A stretch of 64,000 nt of DNA from Sporodiniella umbellata (taxonomy: Eukaryota; Mucoromycota; Mucoromycetes; Mucorales; Rhizopodaceae). Positions 48,401 to 59,017 of the stretch are shown here, piece after piece. Every line of letters begins with the position of its first letter. Position 1 is the first letter of the stretch. The translations under genes were made by a program, and so were the position numbers. Where the stretch lies: the NCBI GenBank assembly GCA_025677835.1, contig JAIXMR010000012.1, positions 282,940-346,939 of the forward strand, written 5' to 3'. The notes under the pieces were generated by a model. The model had not been told where the DNA came from and did no database searches. It saw only the letters and a list, made by a program, of their open reading frames with translations.

Positions 48401-49302
48401 ATAGCTGGGTAAAGTGGCTATCGTCCTTGACCATACGAATCCCCTTACCGCCACCCCCTTCAGATGCTTTGATCATGACCGGAAAGCCAATCTTCTGGGC
48501 TGAGGCCAGCCCTTCTTCCGCTGTCTTGACGCAGGCCGATGCATAGGCATCGTCGGGCACAATCACGTGGCCTTGACTATCCAACGCGGTCTCTGTCACG
48601 CCATCCCCACTCCAGCCCATGGTAGGCACCTGCGCACTTTGAGCCACAATGGTAGAAGAAATCTTGTCACCCAAGGATCGCATAGCCGAAGCAGGTGGAC
48701 CGATAAACACACAACGATGTTTTGATTTAGCGAGCATTTCTGGCAAACGAGGATTTTCAGAAGCATGGCCCCTAAACACAATCACAGTCAGCAGATGGTT
48801 TTTTTTTTTTTTTTGAAGAGGATAACATAGAATACTTTACCAACCTGCCCAGACGGCATGAACACCTGTTCTTTCGGCAACATCCACAATCAATTCCACA
48901 TTCGCATAGTTATTGTTGTTTGTACCACCTGGCACTTCAACGTAATTATCGGCCATACGGATGTATTCTGCATTGGCCTTTAAATCTTCGGGTGTAGCCA
49001 TGACGGTAAACTCGATGGCACGTTCGTTACCAAAGGTCTCGTAGGCCCATTTTCGTACAGAACGGATTTCTTTCATGGCAGCCATACCGTTGTTGGCAAT
49101 CAGTACTTTGGAGATCACCGTGTGACCTTCGTGCGCTTCGACAAAATCTCTGACAGGACCTTGTGTTGACGTTTCAAGCGAGTTACCGCCTAGAATTTTT
49201 AAAAAAAAAAAAAAACAAAAAAACAACAACGTTAGTATTCTATCTCTCTGCTCCTTGATTTTTACCTAAGAAATGACTGGGTAGACTACTGGCGTTGACC
49301 AT
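42494..49302 (-). CDS. ACC1: Acetyl-CoA carboxylase
   Basis: Four exons (49266-49302, 48841-49189, 47028-48771, 42494-46978) give 2204 residues (yeast Acc1: 2233). It makes malonyl-CoA, the committed step of fatty-acid synthesis, in the cytosol. Domain order: biotin carboxylase with [36 protein letters not shown] and the ATP-grasp glycine loop ([12 protein letters not shown]); biotin carrier domain with EVMKM, the Lys being biotinylated; a long central domain; carboxyltransferase with [18 protein letters not shown] and [13 protein letters not shown], and [15 protein letters not shown] near the end. The intron at 46979-47027 falls exactly between the Glu and Val of the biotin motif. Exon 1 encodes only 12 residues ([12 protein letters not shown]), so the start depends on this splice. 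The coding sequence is clearly GC-richer than flanking DNA. Confidence 0.98.
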
Positions 49303-50654
49303 TCTTATTAAATGCTATATAGATGTGTAGAATATGTGTAGATGTGTATGTCTTGGGTTCTTTTTCTCGAGGTGAAATAGAAAAAGGGAATTGAAAATAC
49401 AAGATTTTTTTTAAAAAAAAAAAAAAGAAAGAAAAAGAATAAAAGAATATAAAATAAATACAAGGTTTGTTTTCCCTTTTTTTTTTTTTTTTTTTTTTGG
49501 TAAAAAGAAAAATAGAAAAGAAAAAGCAATCAAAAAATAAAAATGAAAAGCGTCGATAGGTTACAGACCGAAAGGCTGTCCTGAAACTCCGAGTTTGGGT
49601 TAACCCCACTTGAATGAACGGACCCTTGAGCATCTTTCACCCAAAAGAACACCGGACCTTGAATACCCGCCAATCACACAGAGGACTGTAGCGGGTAACC
49701 CCAACAAGCAGTAGAAAAACGCAGTCCAAAGACTCCTGCCACACTTTTTTTAAATTAAAATCAACAACAACAATTGGGGATCCAAGCAGGATAAAAATGG
49801 TTGGGTTTTGGTGTCTGGGGAAGGTGGTGGTTGTGTTGGTTGTGGTTGCATTTCCTTATTTTTCTTAAAGTAGGCCCTTTCTCCAGTGCCGTCATTGTAC
49901 TTTTACTTTAACTCATCACCGACTCTTATCGAACCAAACGCCATTGTCTTTGTCCACTTGCAAACAGGAGGGACTCGCTTTTTTTTTTTCACTGCCTTTT
50001 TTTTTTTCACTGCCTTTTTTTTTTTTTTTTTTTTTTTGTGTTCAGGTTGTGCTGCATGATTTATGCAGGTAGATCAGACTCAATAAGAGAAGAAACAGTG
50101 TGTACGCGACATAGATGTTTGAAAAATCGTGGTTGTCGCCCTTTTCAAAAGCCAAAAGAAAATACGATCTCTCAAAGGAAAGCCCGAAACACTTTGTAAA
50201 AAAAAAAAAAAAAAATCCATTCCCCAAAGTGTGAACCGTGGGTCGTTGGTGACTTGTTTTAATGGGTTTTTTTTTTTTTCTTATCTATCGAAAGGGTGAG
50301 TCCCTTCCGAAACCGCGTTTGAAAGGCTAAACAATCACCGATCGTATTTTTAATTCTAAATTTTAATTTTTTTTTTTTTTGGGCTGATATCGCTTTGAAT
50401 CCACAGAACGCCTGTTGAATGACATCAACAAGGATGGGCTGCCCAAAGTTATAAATAAAAATAAAAAAAAAAAAAAAAAAAAAAACAAAGGGCGTTCAAA
50501 ACTCAACAACCCCAAAAAATCGTGTTCCAATCCAGGCACATCTCTTTGGCTTTTTATTTCCAGGCTTGTTTAGAATCCTATCTATTTCGGTCGAGTGTAA
50601 AAACCGTCACTTTCGAGTCACGTTATAGACACTGACAGATGCCCTCAGGTGTGG
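49303..50654. other. ACC promoter/leader region with homopolymer tracts
   Basis: Contains GC-richer blocks (49550-49740, 49900-49980) separated by T/A runs. A tandem unit of a T-run followed by CACTGCC occurs twice at 49981-50017, then a longer T-run. A CCAAT sequence lies at about 49669-49673. No ORF is supported. It should hold the ACC promoter and the 3' flank of the small gene at 50655. Confidence 0.55.
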
Positions 50655-51082
50655 TTATTTTGACAGATCGTTAGGTGTTCTGGGAGAGAGGATGGGGTCT
50701 ACTTCTGAGGTGGGTGAAGTGAGGGTGCTCAAGAAGGGACAAGGGTCTGGGGTTTGAGTGTGGTTGTCGGTGGGGAAAGAAGCCAGACTTTGGGCTAATA
50801 ACTGATCGTTGATATTCAACAAGGACTGAAGGTAGTCGTGAGAAGGCTCGTTGTGAGTCGTCGTTGTTGTAGCCGCCATATTTCTCAAAGTGCTTTTCCC
50901 TTCCATCCAACCAATACCAGGTCCACTGTACGTTCATCAGCCACCGTTGTTGACTTTACGCTTCTTTCTTACCTTTCTTCCCATTCTTCTCCCATTTTGA
51001 GCATCACCCACTCAAGACTTTCTCTTTGCTTTTCCAGCTCTTTTAAAGTCTCGCTATATTCTCTGACTTCTTTTTCCTCCAT
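50655..51082 (-). CDS. Small two-exon protein, N-terminal coiled coil
   Basis: Exons 50973-51082 and 50655-50925 join across a 47-nt GTAAG..CAG intron into 126 residues. The first 35 residues (MEEKEVREYSETLKELEKQ, then ESLEWVMLKMGEEWEES) form a charged heptad-like helix. After the splice comes SGPGIGWMEGK and an Ala/Thr-rich stretch, a second helix (DYLQSLLNINDQLLAQSLASF) and a Ser/Thr/Pro-rich tail ending LSK. I do not recognise the family. The clean splice and continuous helix support a real gene. It lies only 124 nt beyond the stop of the GATA factor, same strand, separated by a long T-run at about 51137-51174. Confidence 0.6.
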
Positions 51083-51132
51083 TTTTCATTCTAAAATTAT
51101 TTATTGTAAAGAAAAAAGCGGCGGCAAGAAAA

Positions 51133-51182
<50 letters not shown>

Positions 51183-51206
51183 AGGATGAAAAATGAATGA
51201 TTTATT

Positions 51207-52136
51207 TTAATTGTCTTGTGTAGAAATTAAAGATTTGAGGTAACCACAACGACGTTCGAGTTTATCAAGGAAATCACACATTTGTTCTCGGTCCATATCC
51301 ATAAGATGAGAAACAAAGCGTGTTTCTTCTGTTTCTTCTTGAGCCCAATCACGACGTCTTCTTTGAATCGTAGTCTTTCGCATCTCTGCAGGTCGATCTT
51401 TATGATGCAGTTTGGCATAGAGACCGCATGCGTTACAGACAGGTTCACCACGATCGTTCTTGCGCCAGAGAGGGGTCTGCGTTTGGTGACAGTTGGCACA
51501 TTCCTGGATAGGATCGTCGTTTTCAACCGTCGTCAGGAGAGGAGCCTCAGCCTGGCTCACGTTGCAGTAAGGATGCGGCGCACGTACCGAAGGTTGCTTG
51601 TTTCGCACATGCAGTGGACGGTGTTGGTTATATTGCTTGTAGTAGAGTCCACACGCGTTACACAGCGAATGTTGCCGGTCGGGCGTACGTCGCCAGAGGG
51701 GGGTCTTGTTCACCTTGCAGTTAAAACATGCCAAGGGTCGAGCCGACCGGGCTTTGTTTTGGCTGTTGAGCTTGATCGAAAGTGTCGATTGGCCTTGCAG
51801 AGGATGCTTCTTGCTTCGAGGCTTGACAGGTTCAAGGGTAGATTCAACTGGGAGGCTGGGCTTGGAGGGCGCCACGGGCTGGAAAAGTGTGGTATCCATC
51901 GGGTCAAAGGGCAGCACGGCTTCGTTGGAAAGAAATTCTTCCAGAAAGTTATCTTGTAATACCGTGCTGGGTGGACTGCCAAGACTCTCGGAGGCAGAAG
52001 AGGCGGGGGAGGAAATAGGGGAGTACGAACTCAGAAATTGGTCAAGCGTCGTATCCTTAAAAAAGTCCACAAAAAGTGTGGGTGTCTCAAATATAGTGTT
52101 TTCAAAGTTAAAAGGTTCCATGGTGGTAATAGCCAT
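51207..52136 (-). CDS. Two-finger GATA-type transcription factor
   Basis: One uninterrupted exon of 309 residues from ATG 52136. Residues 1-110 are acidic/Ser/Pro-rich (likely activation region), then a basic patch (KPRSKKH). Finger 1: Cys137, 140, 159, 162 with an 18-residue loop ([18 protein letters not shown]...CNACGLYYK). Finger 2: Cys213, 216, 234, 237 with the usual 17-residue loop ([18 protein letters not shown]...CNACGLYAK), followed by a basic tail ([11 protein letters not shown]). The C-terminus ([19 protein letters not shown]) could form a coiled coil. Two fingers also occur in fungal iron regulators (SreA/Fep1) but these have a Cys-rich linker; here the linker has only one Cys, so I do not assign that role. 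Nuclear, binds GATA sequences. Confidence 0.92.
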   Translation of the reverse strand: MAITTMEPFNFENTIFETPTLFVDFFKDTTLDQFLSSYSPISSPASSASESLGSPPSTVLQDNFLEEFLSNEAVLPFDPMDTTLFQPVAPSKPSLPVESTLEPVKPRSKKHPLQGQSTLSIKLNSQNKARSARPLACFNCKVNKTPLWRRTPDRQHSLCNACGLYYKQYNQHRPLHVRNKQPSVRAPHPYCNVSQAEAPLLTTVENDDPIQECANCHQTQTPLWRKNDRGEPVCNACGLYAKLHHKDRPAEMRKTTIQRRRRDWAQEETEETRFVSHLMDMDREQMCDFLDKLERRCGYLKSLISTQDN

Positions 52137-52262
52137 AGCTGTAGTAAGGGGGCAGGGCTAGCAGGGTGGGGGTTTTCAATAAGTGTGTTCATATTCTAGT
52201 TCAATCGACGTCGTTTCCTACGTGTTTTCCGTTGTACATATAAAAGTAGGCCATTTTTGTTT

Positions 52263-52301
<39 letters not shown>

Positions 52302-52311
52302 TTCGATTTAA

Positions 52312-52342
<31 letters not shown>

Positions 52343-53903
52343 ATTTAAAAAAAGGGCAAGGAGGTTAAAAGGCAGTAGCGTACATCTTGAACTGTACACT
52401 AGCAGAGAATTTAAAAAAAAAGTAAAAGGGTAAGGGTTTCAGGAAATATAAAAAAAAAAAAAGGTTGTAGAGGTGGTTTAAAGAGATGGCAAAGGAAAGA
52501 AAAAACAAATCCTTTTGAATAGTGTCTGAATGTATATTCTGTTGAAAAGAATAAAGAAAAGAAAAAAAAAAAGGAAAAAAAAATTTTAGTGTGAATTTAT
52601 CTGTTTTGAAGGCTTGATACTGACTCTCAAAAATAAAGACGGCGATTTTTATGGGTTACACCCAACAGAACCTTAGAGTAAATGCCTGCAAGATACTTGG
52701 AATCAAGGTCTATCTTAGCCTATCAAAGACTAGAGATAGGTGACATCCCGCCTTTATACTCTGACGATTGAAAATTAATTTTCTTGGGAAAAAAAAAAAA
52801 GCAAAGTGTCTCAATTAGTCATTGGCTTATCGAACCAATTAAATGTATTTGGTTCAAGCTGCGTTTACATTACATAAAAAGATAGCAAGACGGTTTTAGA
52901 AATAGGAGCGTAATAGCCCAAAAGGCACTAAAAGTAAAGAGGGATAAAAGGAGCGAAAGGCAAGTCTTGAGAGAAAAACCAAAAAGAAAGAGACCGAAAA
53001 AAAAAAAAAACAAAGCAAATGAAAGGATATGTGATGTGCTACTAAATAGAGGAATATACCCTTTCTTTTTATACCTTAAAAAAGTGATGGTGAATCAAGA
53101 TTTGATAATCTGTTGGTGCTCCCTCTCTATTTTTCCCCCTCAGATGTAGATAATCTTATTCGATTTCCAAAAGAGGAATAACACTGTGAGAACCTAGATT
53201 GGCGATTCGCACTTTGAAAGGCCTGAAAGCTGAATATCAACACTTTCCCTTAAAAGTTTAAAATCCTTTATAGCTTAAGACGACCTTACCATTTCCTAAA
53301 ATGCGCTCTACTAAAGTTTTTTTTTTTTTTTTTTTTTGTACTCAAGACTATGTTGGATACATCTTTTATTCAGAGGATTCAATCAAGGCCACTTGCTATT
53401 CTATATCATAACTTATGGGCTACTACTTGGAATGATGGTTAAGTTTATTAAAAAAAAAAAAATAGCTAGTAAAGACAAAGGGGAACTTCATATACGCAAA
53501 AGACACTTGAGCAAGAGTATCAAGTATTGGTGTTTTACTACAAGTATGCTATTTACTCCTCTCTTTTTTTTTTTTTTTTTTGGAAGGATATGTTATACTC
53601 ACCTTACGGTCTGCTGAATGGGTCAACTTTATTTAAAACGGCTTCGCTCTTTCCACCTGCATTTTCATAAGAAACAGTATGTCTGTGAGACATTAACTTG
53701 CAAAAGAGAATGTAGATGTGTGAGAAACCTGACGAAAATCACATTGACGTGTGAATTTGTGCGCTTTAAAATAGATACAAATCCAAGCACAGGACAAGTA
53801 TTTTTAAGAAAAGTGGGTTTTCATACATCTAAAGCTCAACGAAAAGTTCAATAGAAGCTTTTATAGACTTAAAAACATGACAGAGCTAGTTTATAACATT
53901 CTT
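52137..53903. other. Intergenic region with long T-runs
   Basis: Very long T-runs (52267-52296 and 52312-52338) sit 130-200 nt before the GATA factor start. Elsewhere AT-rich sequence; a plus-strand open stretch at 53618-53854 (78 residues, Cys- and Lys-rich) looks weakly protein-like but has no family and no exon partner. Confidence 0.5.
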
Positions 53904-55853
53904 TTAATTAACAAGCCTATCAGGGCGATCCACCAATTTTATACTATACGGAGCTGGCTTCTTGGTAAAGTCGTTACTAACCGCGTTTTCAAAAGAGATA
54001 TCGATCTTTTCTCCCATAGATGAGTTCAAGGGTTCAATAGTGGATGTAGCCAAAATTCGGGTCGTGAAGTAGAAAAACTGACTATCAGACTATGTATGTA
54101 TGTATCTATGTCAGCTACGTTTTCAGTGTAAAGATGTGTAGATTGCTTACAAAATTAGAACCAAGACATCGGCGTCTTCCCCATCCAAACGTATAGTCGG
54201 TACGTGACTTGATATTCCCCATACCTGAAGCAAGAAGAGTCCTAGAGTCTTTAAAAAAACGCTCAGGCAGAAACTCGTCTGCATTTTCGTGAACACTTGT
54301 GTCCCTGCCAAATGGATCAGAACTCGCAAACAATATAACATCTTTTGGGATAATGTAGTCTTTGTAGGCAACTATAAAATCACTTAGTATCCTTAAAACA
54401 ACAACCATAAAAAAAGTCCATTTCAATCGTTCTTACCATCTTGAGTAGCTTTACGTGGAACATTCAGATTTCCTGGGGGCCTGAACCTGAAGCATTCTTT
54501 ATGAAATGCCACAAAGTAAGGTAGCATTTCTTTTTCTTTATAGGTAGGCTGTCGACCGTTTTTTCGAATAAAGTCATCAAGTTCGTCACAAATCCTTTTT
54601 TGTACTTTTGGATAATTAGCGAGAATAGCCAAAGCCCATAAATTTGAAGACATTAACGTATCCTCTCCTGCTAAAACTATTTCGGCTGTTTTTATTAAAA
54701 AAAAAAAAAAGAGGTAAGCCTAAAGAATTTCTTTGGAAACTTACCCGTCAAGCTCAGAATTTCTTGTTCTGTTAACTGGTTTTTGGCTGCATAAAAGCCA
54801 TTGACCATACAAGGTCTCTGGTGCTCTTGTGCCAAACGTATGTATTTTTTTATACAATCATTGTAAAACTTATCTACAAGTCTCTTTATCCTTCTACTCT
54901 TTCCAGACAAAACATTCAAAAAAGCCAAACTTGGAAACAGATATGTATAGTCGTTGACCACATTACCAAACTTTAAACACCCGTGTAAATAGTATAGATG
55001 TCGTCTGCATTCAGGATCACTAGTACTTTGGATAGGAGAGACACCATACACAACAAACATCAAAACATTGGCCACAGCCATAAAGACGTAGTCTTCAACA
55101 TGGAAATCATTACCTTCTTTCAGGCAGTCTCTCATATGATTCACTGCTTTTTGTGTTTCCCGCTCAATACCATCGGACATGCCTTCAATAGAATCATGGG
55201 AAAGGGTTTGAAGTATTGCTTTCCGAGATAGGTTTACTTTTTTACTATAGTCTGTAAAAAGCACACCGCTGGTTTGTTTGGAAAAAAAAATTAGTAAAAC
55301 GTTGTTTTAGTCCGAGAGTGGTATACAAACGTATTTTTAGGGGAGAGAATATCCAAAAGGGGTGTAGAGAGTTTTCCAGAAGAAAACGCAGCTTGTACTT
55401 CAAGAATCTCATGCGCTGTCTCACGGTCTCCTAAAAAAACCCAGGTTTGTGTTCCAGCTTTGATTTTGAAAATAGGTCCTAGTTCTTGGTGCCATTTAAA
55501 AATTGATACGCCTGGGTTTTTTTTTAGTAGTGGTAAATGGCCTAAAAAAAAAAGAAAAAAAAAAAAAGGATGAAGGGATCAATAGGTTAGTACTGGACAG
55601 CAAATGGCTTTTTTTTTTTTTTTTTTTTTTTTTTTGGAACTTCAGCTCTACCCAATAGAAAGTGAGCACCTTTGGGTGATGGAATTTCTTTTCTTGCTTT
55701 GGACTTTTGACCTAGGAAACCACCAAATCTCAGGGACAAAGTTAGAGCAGCCACACCTAAAATAACCACAGTTTTTATTGAAAAACTAGAACCTTGAAGC
55801 ATAGCTTGGTAATAACTCATGTTGGTTGTGCTTTGTAAGAATTGTGGTAGCAT
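53904..55853 (-). CDS. Cytochrome P450 monooxygenase
   Basis: Six exons: 55652-55853, 55331-55541, 54745-55268, 54437-54685, 54151-54371, 53904-54077; 526 residues. An N-terminal hydrophobic anchor (SIKTVVILGVAALTLSL, about 25-41) places it on the ER membrane. It is followed by IPSPKGAHFLLGHLPLLKK, the proline-rich hinge and first strand. Helix I reads LAGEDTL (usual AGxDT). The ExxR motif is KECFR, with PPGNLNVPRK after it. The haem loop is FGWGRRRCLGSNF, matching FxxGxRxCxG, with Cys at about 464. The last exon gives the helix-L continuation (FFYFTTRILATSTIEP). Substrate cannot be read from sequence. A donor just after LLG is supported by family alignment; reading through would run into a T-rich block. 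Confidence 0.93.
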
Positions 55854-57100
55854 CTTGAAAAGAAAAAGACAGGGTGGGGGCAAGTCTTTTATATAGAACA
55901 CAAAACCCTTAATATATGTGCAAGGCAAAAACTAAACCCAAAACACTTCTAAACGTTCAGGCTGGTTTGACACTCAAATAAAAAAAAAAAAAAAGAAAAA
56001 TAGCGAATTAATAGGGGAACCTTATGTTTTATGACATATCAACATATTAGCACTTTTTTTTTAAAAATAAAGTTACTATACAAAAAAAAAAAAAATGCAA
56101 GTAGTCGATATTAAGAGAATCAATTTCAAAGCTAAAATGAGAATATTTAACAATTCTGCACATCTAAAAACAAAAGCAAAAAAATGAAGCAAAACAAGAG
56201 GCATGAATCGGCTACCTGTTTATTTATACATAGCCTGTAATAAGCACTTGTTTTAAACCGATATTCTTTCTCTAAATAAGATTGAAGTTCAAACATCGGA
56301 AGGATAGTTTGTTTTACCGTGTAAACGTTCGCTAGAACTGTTGGCTTTATTAGTTGCGTTTCTATATGACCAAGCAATACATATAGTTTTTAAGACATGT
56401 ATTGGTAATTTTGGCATTTGATACTTATATAGCTCTAAATAAATGGCTGCTTAAAACAACTCACGAGCCTCTTATTATTACTTTTAGAAATGACTATGTA
56501 ATAGGATTTGTATTTACCCTTGTAGGTTGCTGCATACGATTCTTTCAATTAAACAAAACAAAAAAAAAATGAGGGAGAGGCGATAAAAGTCCTCATAAAT
56601 GCGATAAGGAAAAAAAGCGTGAAAACAGTCTTGTCTGAAACCGTTACTGTCCTTTCCAAGCAACAACTTTACAGGATAGAATATTGAAATCTCAAATGTT
56701 TTTCTATACAACAGATAGAAAACCAAGGTGACATTTACCTTTCTTCAGCTGTAAGCTGTTGATCCAGACTCATGTAAACTTATAGAGTGTATCACTAATG
56801 TTTTTTATGCATGTTTTATCTTTTGTTTGTATGTAGGTTAAACCCTTTGGGCGACGATACACTATTTGATTTTGTTCGAAAAAGGAAAAACTTGCAAGTC
56901 ATTGTTCTATTTGACCAACGAATAGCGATTCAACTGAAAAAACAAAAAAACAAAAAAAAAGGGCTGCTTTTGACTATAACATTACAATCAATGCTGTATT
57001 CGCTCTTTCAAAAAAAAAAAAAGAAAGTGGGTAAAGTATACAGTCACTTTTTTTTTTTTAAAAAAAAAAAAACCTCGCTTACTTTGTCTTCTAAATAATA
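55854..57100. other. Intergenic between divergent genes, nothing recognised
   Basis: Contains A/T runs (for example 55980-55994, 57008-57021, 57050-57071) and no supported ORF. It holds the promoters of the P450 (minus) and Rpc31 (plus). Confidence 0.5.
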
Positions 57101-57939
57101 ATGTCTCGTGGTGGACGTGGAGGAGGTTTTGGACGCGGGGGTGGAGGTGGAGCCCAAAGTGGCGCAATGCAGCTTGTATCTTTTGATCTCCTAAAGGATT
57201 TAAATGCAGGAAGTTTGTTTGATGTGAGCACAGCCCTGTTTCCAGTAAGTAGATTGCCCTTTTCTCTTTTTTCAAAAAATAGATGTTTATTAACTCACGA
57301 TTAAGAGCATGGATGTACCCATTCCTCGTAAACCAACAGCCAATGAGACTCTTCAAGCTAAATTAGCCAAAGACTATACAGACTTGATTAAAAGCTCTCC
57401 ATTCTATTTGACAGCCCCAGCTCCAGCTGTAGATATTGATAGATATTCAGACCGATACAAGGTAGTAGAAAAAAGAAAGGCCTTACGGGAGGTGAAACCA
57501 AGTAAGTTTTTTTCTGCTTTATTTTGTTTAGTTTTTTTTTTTTTTTTTTTGCGGCTTACACAATTGTAGACTTGGACTTTTTCCCGGAAGAACTACAGAC
57601 CACTTTAGAGCCGAAAAAAGCAAAAAAGAGTAAGTCGGCTAATGATCCGATCAGAAACCTGTACTGACACACACTTATGTAGAGAGAAAAACGATGTCAG
57701 CTGACGATGAATATGCACAATTGGAAGCTGTCTTCAATGCTGGAGACGACGCGAACAATGAAGAAGGCGATGATGATGAGGAAAAGAAAGAAGGCGAAGA
57801 AGAAGGTGAATTCGAAGAGGAATTCGAAGAGGAAGAGGAATTGTTTGATGACAACGATTACGCTCAAAACTATTTTGATAACGGCGAAAACGACGGGGAC
57901 GATGATGATGACGATGGTGGGGCTGGTGATTACTATTAG
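57101..57939 (+). CDS. RPC31: RNA polymerase III subunit Rpc31
   Basis: Four exons (57101-57244, 57306-57501, 57570-57629, 57683-57939) give 218 residues. It begins with an RGG-rich stretch (MSRGGRGGGFGRGGGGG), continues with DVPIPRKPTANETLQAKLAK and a DLIKSSPFYLTAP block typical of C31/POLR3G, then LDFFPEELQ and a Lys-rich linker, and ends in a very acidic tail (EEEGEFEEEFEEEEELFDD...) finishing GDYY. C31 belongs to the C82-C34-C31 initiation subcomplex of Pol III in the nucleus. All introns GT..AG and in phase. The start ATG follows immediately after a poly-A region and fits the conserved N-terminus. Confidence 0.9.
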
Positions 57940-58460
57940 TTTACTCTGTAAAACAAAAAATAAAGCTGCATGTATATACAAATCTATTCTGCTGAATTTA
58001 CATCGTTATCACTCTACCTTTGAGTCTATAGTGCATACTGTATAAATTACAGTAGGGACCATATACATCTATGAAAAAGAGAAAATTCAGGCAGCCGGAA
58101 TTGATATCTCTGACCTTTCTCCATCAGTGCCACTGGTTGATCAGCGTTAATTTCGCATTGAAATTCTGGGCAGCGGCAAAGAGCAAAGTCATGCAACGTA
58201 GGTTTTTGTAGTTAGACACGCTATCAAAAAGAATCACGGAAGCCTGCAACGATATAGAGCAAGGTCGTTTCAGAGGATTTTTTCCCGCTCTTACAAGTGT
58301 TGGGTAAATGTTGAAATAGGGAAGCCATATAATGGTCACTGAGTTAAGATGGTCATGGTGAGGATGAAAAAAGTGAAAAGACTGAAGAAGAAAGACTCAT
58401 TGCACAGCAGCATATTGCCCACATGAGATCGATTTAAAAAGCAGTTACTGGAATGGGATG

Positions 58461-58491
<31 letters not shown>

Positions 58492-59017
58492 CTGACTAGA
58501 TTGAATGGTTTTACAGTGGAGAAAGCTAGGCTGGTTTGTAGCAAGTCTCTATTACAAACCAACAGAGACTTGCAAAAATACAAACCACAAACTACAACTC
58601 TAAAGCTAAAACAATAAACTAGACTAAACCAAACGGATAGCCAAAGTGACAGTAAAAAAAAACTCTGCCAATATTACTGATTTGATCCAAGGATAAGAAC
58701 AAGGGCCGAAGCGTAGGAAGATTGTAGTGTTGTTGCCCAAAAAGAATTGGGTACAGGCTGACAGACTGAAGAAGATCAAGACAGCCGACAGGATTTTGGA
58801 TTCTAAACTGTGGTTTGATCTTACGGCTTCAGTCGTTTACAGTACTTTCAAGGAATATAAAAACAGCAGCAACAGATAAATAGGACGATAATGATAGTAT
58901 TATATTATATCACAAGAAATGAGACAAATAAAAAAAAAAGGATGAGAAAAGGGAAGGAACTATAATACATGACGGAATGATATTATAAGTGGTTGAGGAA
59001 CAGAGAAGAAAGGGAGG
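57940..59017. pseudogene. Region with decayed coding fragments and an imperfect hairpin
   Basis: No intact gene. Plus-strand fragments are protein-like but broken by stops: YEKEKIQAAGIDISDLSPS near 58066-58135, EKTEEERLIAQQHIAHM near 58375-58430 and NWVQADRLKKIKTADRILD near 58745-58800, the last continuing about 25 codons to a stop near 58880. They may derive from one inactivated gene or transposon; I do not recognise the family. An inverted repeat at 58533-58586 lies between them. Confidence 0.4.
58533..58586. repeat. Inverted repeat (imperfect hairpin)
   Basis: Left arm GGTTTGTAGCAAGTCTCT (58533-58550) pairs with the right arm at 58564-58586 (AGAGACTTGC, a 5-nt bulge, then TACAAACC). Spacer 13 nt. 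It lies just after a long T-run. Confidence 0.8.

Noticed and set aside
49281..49633. Minus-strand ORF in the ACC leader
   Set aside because: Poly-Lys and poly-Phe from homopolymer tracts; the ACC start at 49302 is in another frame and joins the conserved second exon.
50838..51200. Plus-strand ORF opposite the small coiled-coil gene
   Set aside because: Ser/Phe-rich antisense frame ending in a T-run; the minus-strand spliced model gives better helices and canonical splice sites.
53618..53854. Cys/Lys-rich plus-strand ORF of 78 residues
   Set aside because: No family, no splice partner and no promoter-like sequence; kept only as a note in the intergenic entry.
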